From NCBI GenBank assembly GCA_009746045.1, contig RPFO01000406.1, positions 2,158,287 through 2,222,286 on the forward strand: DNA of 64,000 bases, given 5' to 3'. Below are positions 62,503-64,000 of the stretch, piece after piece; position 1 is the stretch's first letter; the number at the start of each line of letters is the position of its first letter. The notes under the pieces were generated by a model that saw only the letters and a list, made by a program, of their open reading frames with translations, was not told the DNA's origin and did no database searches. The translations under genes were made by a program, and so were the position numbers. The DNA comes from Mesostigma viride (lineage: Eukaryota > Streptophyta > Mesostigmatophyceae > Mesostigmatales > Mesostigmataceae).

Positions 62503-64000
62503 GAGGCCGGGAGGGCACTCCGGGCGACACCTTACCCGGCCATGAACAAGTCGCCCACGTTTTGTTACCATGTAATGTGGTGACAGAGACCCAGGAATGG
62601 CAAGCGGAGCCTAGCGAAGGCCCGCGGCAACTACTCCTCTTCACTGGAAGCCTACCAGACCCCCAGGGCTCTGGGCGTTGTTTGGAGGGCATCAAGGTCC
62701 TCATTGACAGTGGTGCGGCTACCACCTTCGTCAGTGAGGCCATAGTGCAGCGCCTGGGAGTAACCCCGACTCCCCATACCATTGCTCGGCGCGTGCGATA
62801 CTCGGATGGCTACACTCAGCCATCCCCGGGCTATGCGGACTTGGCCCCTATCGTACAAGGCACCAGCGTGCCCATTCGCGCCACGGTCATTCCCTTACAA
62901 GCGGCTGATATCATCCTAGGGATTGACTGGCTGCACATATCCAAGGTGACCGTCTCTTTTGGTACCATGGTTACCCACTTCCCAGATGGGTCATTCTGGT
63001 TACCTGAGCGGCAGTATGCGGCCAACGGCATGACCATCACCGATGACACGCCTGCCCTCAAGAGTGACCGTCGTCGCCTTGCGGACATTCTCATGTCCAA
63101 AAGGGAGTTCAAGCGGATGATGAGAGCCCGACAGCCTCCTCCCGTTTACTCCATTCGTCTGGACGCCCTTGCCCACGCGCGCGGGCCCAGCGCCCAGCAT
63201 GCCCAGGCTGGAGTTTCGTTAAACTCGCTTGGCATGGACTTGTCGGAAGACGAGGTGAAACGACTCAACGCAGTGCTCGATCAGTATTCAGCCGTGTTTG
63301 AGGAGAAAACACCTACGTTTCCCCCGGCCAGACCGGTGCTCCACCGCATTCATTTGCAGGAGGGGCACCCACCTACCACCTCACCCATTTTTCGCATGGG
63401 GCCCGTGGAGTTGGCAGAGCTCAAGAAGATCTTGGTCGGCTTGTTGGAGGCCGGCTTGATCGAGCCCAGCAATAGCCCTTACAGCGCGGGCGTGTTGCTG
63501 GTGCCCAAACCCAATGGGAAGTGGCGTCTGGTTACGGATTATCGCAAACTCAATGCGATCACCGTGAAGTCCAAGTATCCCCTCCCCCGCATCGATGATA
63601 TATTTAATAAGGTGGAGGGCGCAAAGTACTTTACGGTGCTCGATTGTGCAGACGGTTTTTGGCAACTTCGGATCGCCCCCGAAGATTGCCATAAAACAGC
63701 CTTTGCCACGCCTTTTGGCCATTACCAATTCCGCGTGGCGGCCATGGGCTTGTGTAACAGCCCTGCCTCTTTTCAGATGCTCATGAACCACCTCTTTAGG
63801 TCGGTGATGGGCACTAGTCGGCTGCCCCAGGTCTCGGCAGACCTGCGCGACCCGACTATCCCGTGGGACCCGGGGACGCAGCCGTACAAACGCACCTGCG
63901 TGGCCATCTACTTGGATGACATCCTCATTTTCTCTCGCACGTTCGAGGAGCACTTGGAGGATGTTGCCGCGGTTCTGCAGATCATGGCGGATAATAAACT
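62503..64000 (+). CDS. pol: Gypsy-3 Pol, partial: protease and reverse transcriptase
   Basis: A frame shifted -1 relative to gag, open through the gag end and running off the window at 64000. It encodes an aspartic protease (VLIDSGAATTFVSEAIV, IILGIDWLH) and a reverse transcriptase with LVTDYRKLNAIT, the block around FTVLDCADGFWQLR, NSPASFQML and catalytic YLDD (about 63910). Palm and finger motifs are nearly identical to Gypsy-1, while the protease-RT linker is diverged. No stop is seen in the 1.5 kb visible. RNase H, integrase and the 3' LTR lie beyond the window. Confidence 0.88.

Overview
This window is a stack of nested transposable elements from a eukaryotic nuclear genome. I see no host gene, rRNA or tRNA. 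It carries chromodomain Ty3/gypsy elements (chromoviruses), Ty1/copia-type elements, hAT-like, TTAA-target and CACTA-terminus DNA transposons, a LINE-type ORF1 and a spliced DUF7869-like gene. This mix fits a large repeat-rich genome such as an alga or early-diverging streptophyte, but the lineage is inference and cannot be fixed from the sequence alone.

Layout. (A) About 584-20737 (+): Gypsy-1, with gag, pol split by a TTAA-target DNA transposon (4636-7274), an unusual third ORF after pol (9458-11758) and its 3' LTR (20166-20737). Copia-1 (12007-20036, 5-bp target duplication ATTGG) sits in its 3' UTR. An unrelated LTR-like sequence (62-462) stands where the Gypsy-1 5' LTR is expected. (B) 20738-29471 (-): Gypsy-2, a sister copy of Gypsy-1 in opposite orientation, cut in its reverse transcriptase by Gypsy-1. 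It is also interrupted by a hAT-like element (21535-23296, 8-bp duplication, itself holding a small MITE) and a second TTAA element (24312-26573). Its intact leader has a 130-aa ORF with a viroplasmin / RNase H1 N-terminal-like domain upstream of gag. (C) 29483-59397 (-): Copia-2, duplication AGCCT. It is interrupted by a 1.7-kb DNA element inside its 3' LTR, a 10.8-kb TIR element (34628-45421), an ORF1-only LINE-like insertion (45457-47467) and Copia-3 (47901-55475). The 10.8-kb element carries 120-bp and 173-bp repeat arrays, a spliced DUF7869-like gene with a perfect palindrome in its intron, and a nested CACTA-terminus element (39595-43987). (D) 59403-64000 (+): leader, gag and the start of pol of Gypsy-3, which runs off the window.

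Most interesting result. All three copia-type elements share a domain order I do not know from described Ty1/copia elements: gag - integrase - aspartic-protease-like domain - reverse transcriptase - RNase H. The protease-like domain (D-T-N/Q-A/S, later ILG-NFL in two copies) lies between integrase and RT, and the RT catalytic box reads H-G-D-D instead of Y-V-D-D where it can be read. The LTR pairs of all three differ at only about three positions each, so this lineage moved recently. Copia-3 lacks the RT active site and an RNase H catalytic Asp, which suggests it moved using proteins from another element.

Many ORFs are broken by single-base shifts although the LTRs are nearly identical. Some of this could be assembly error rather than decay.
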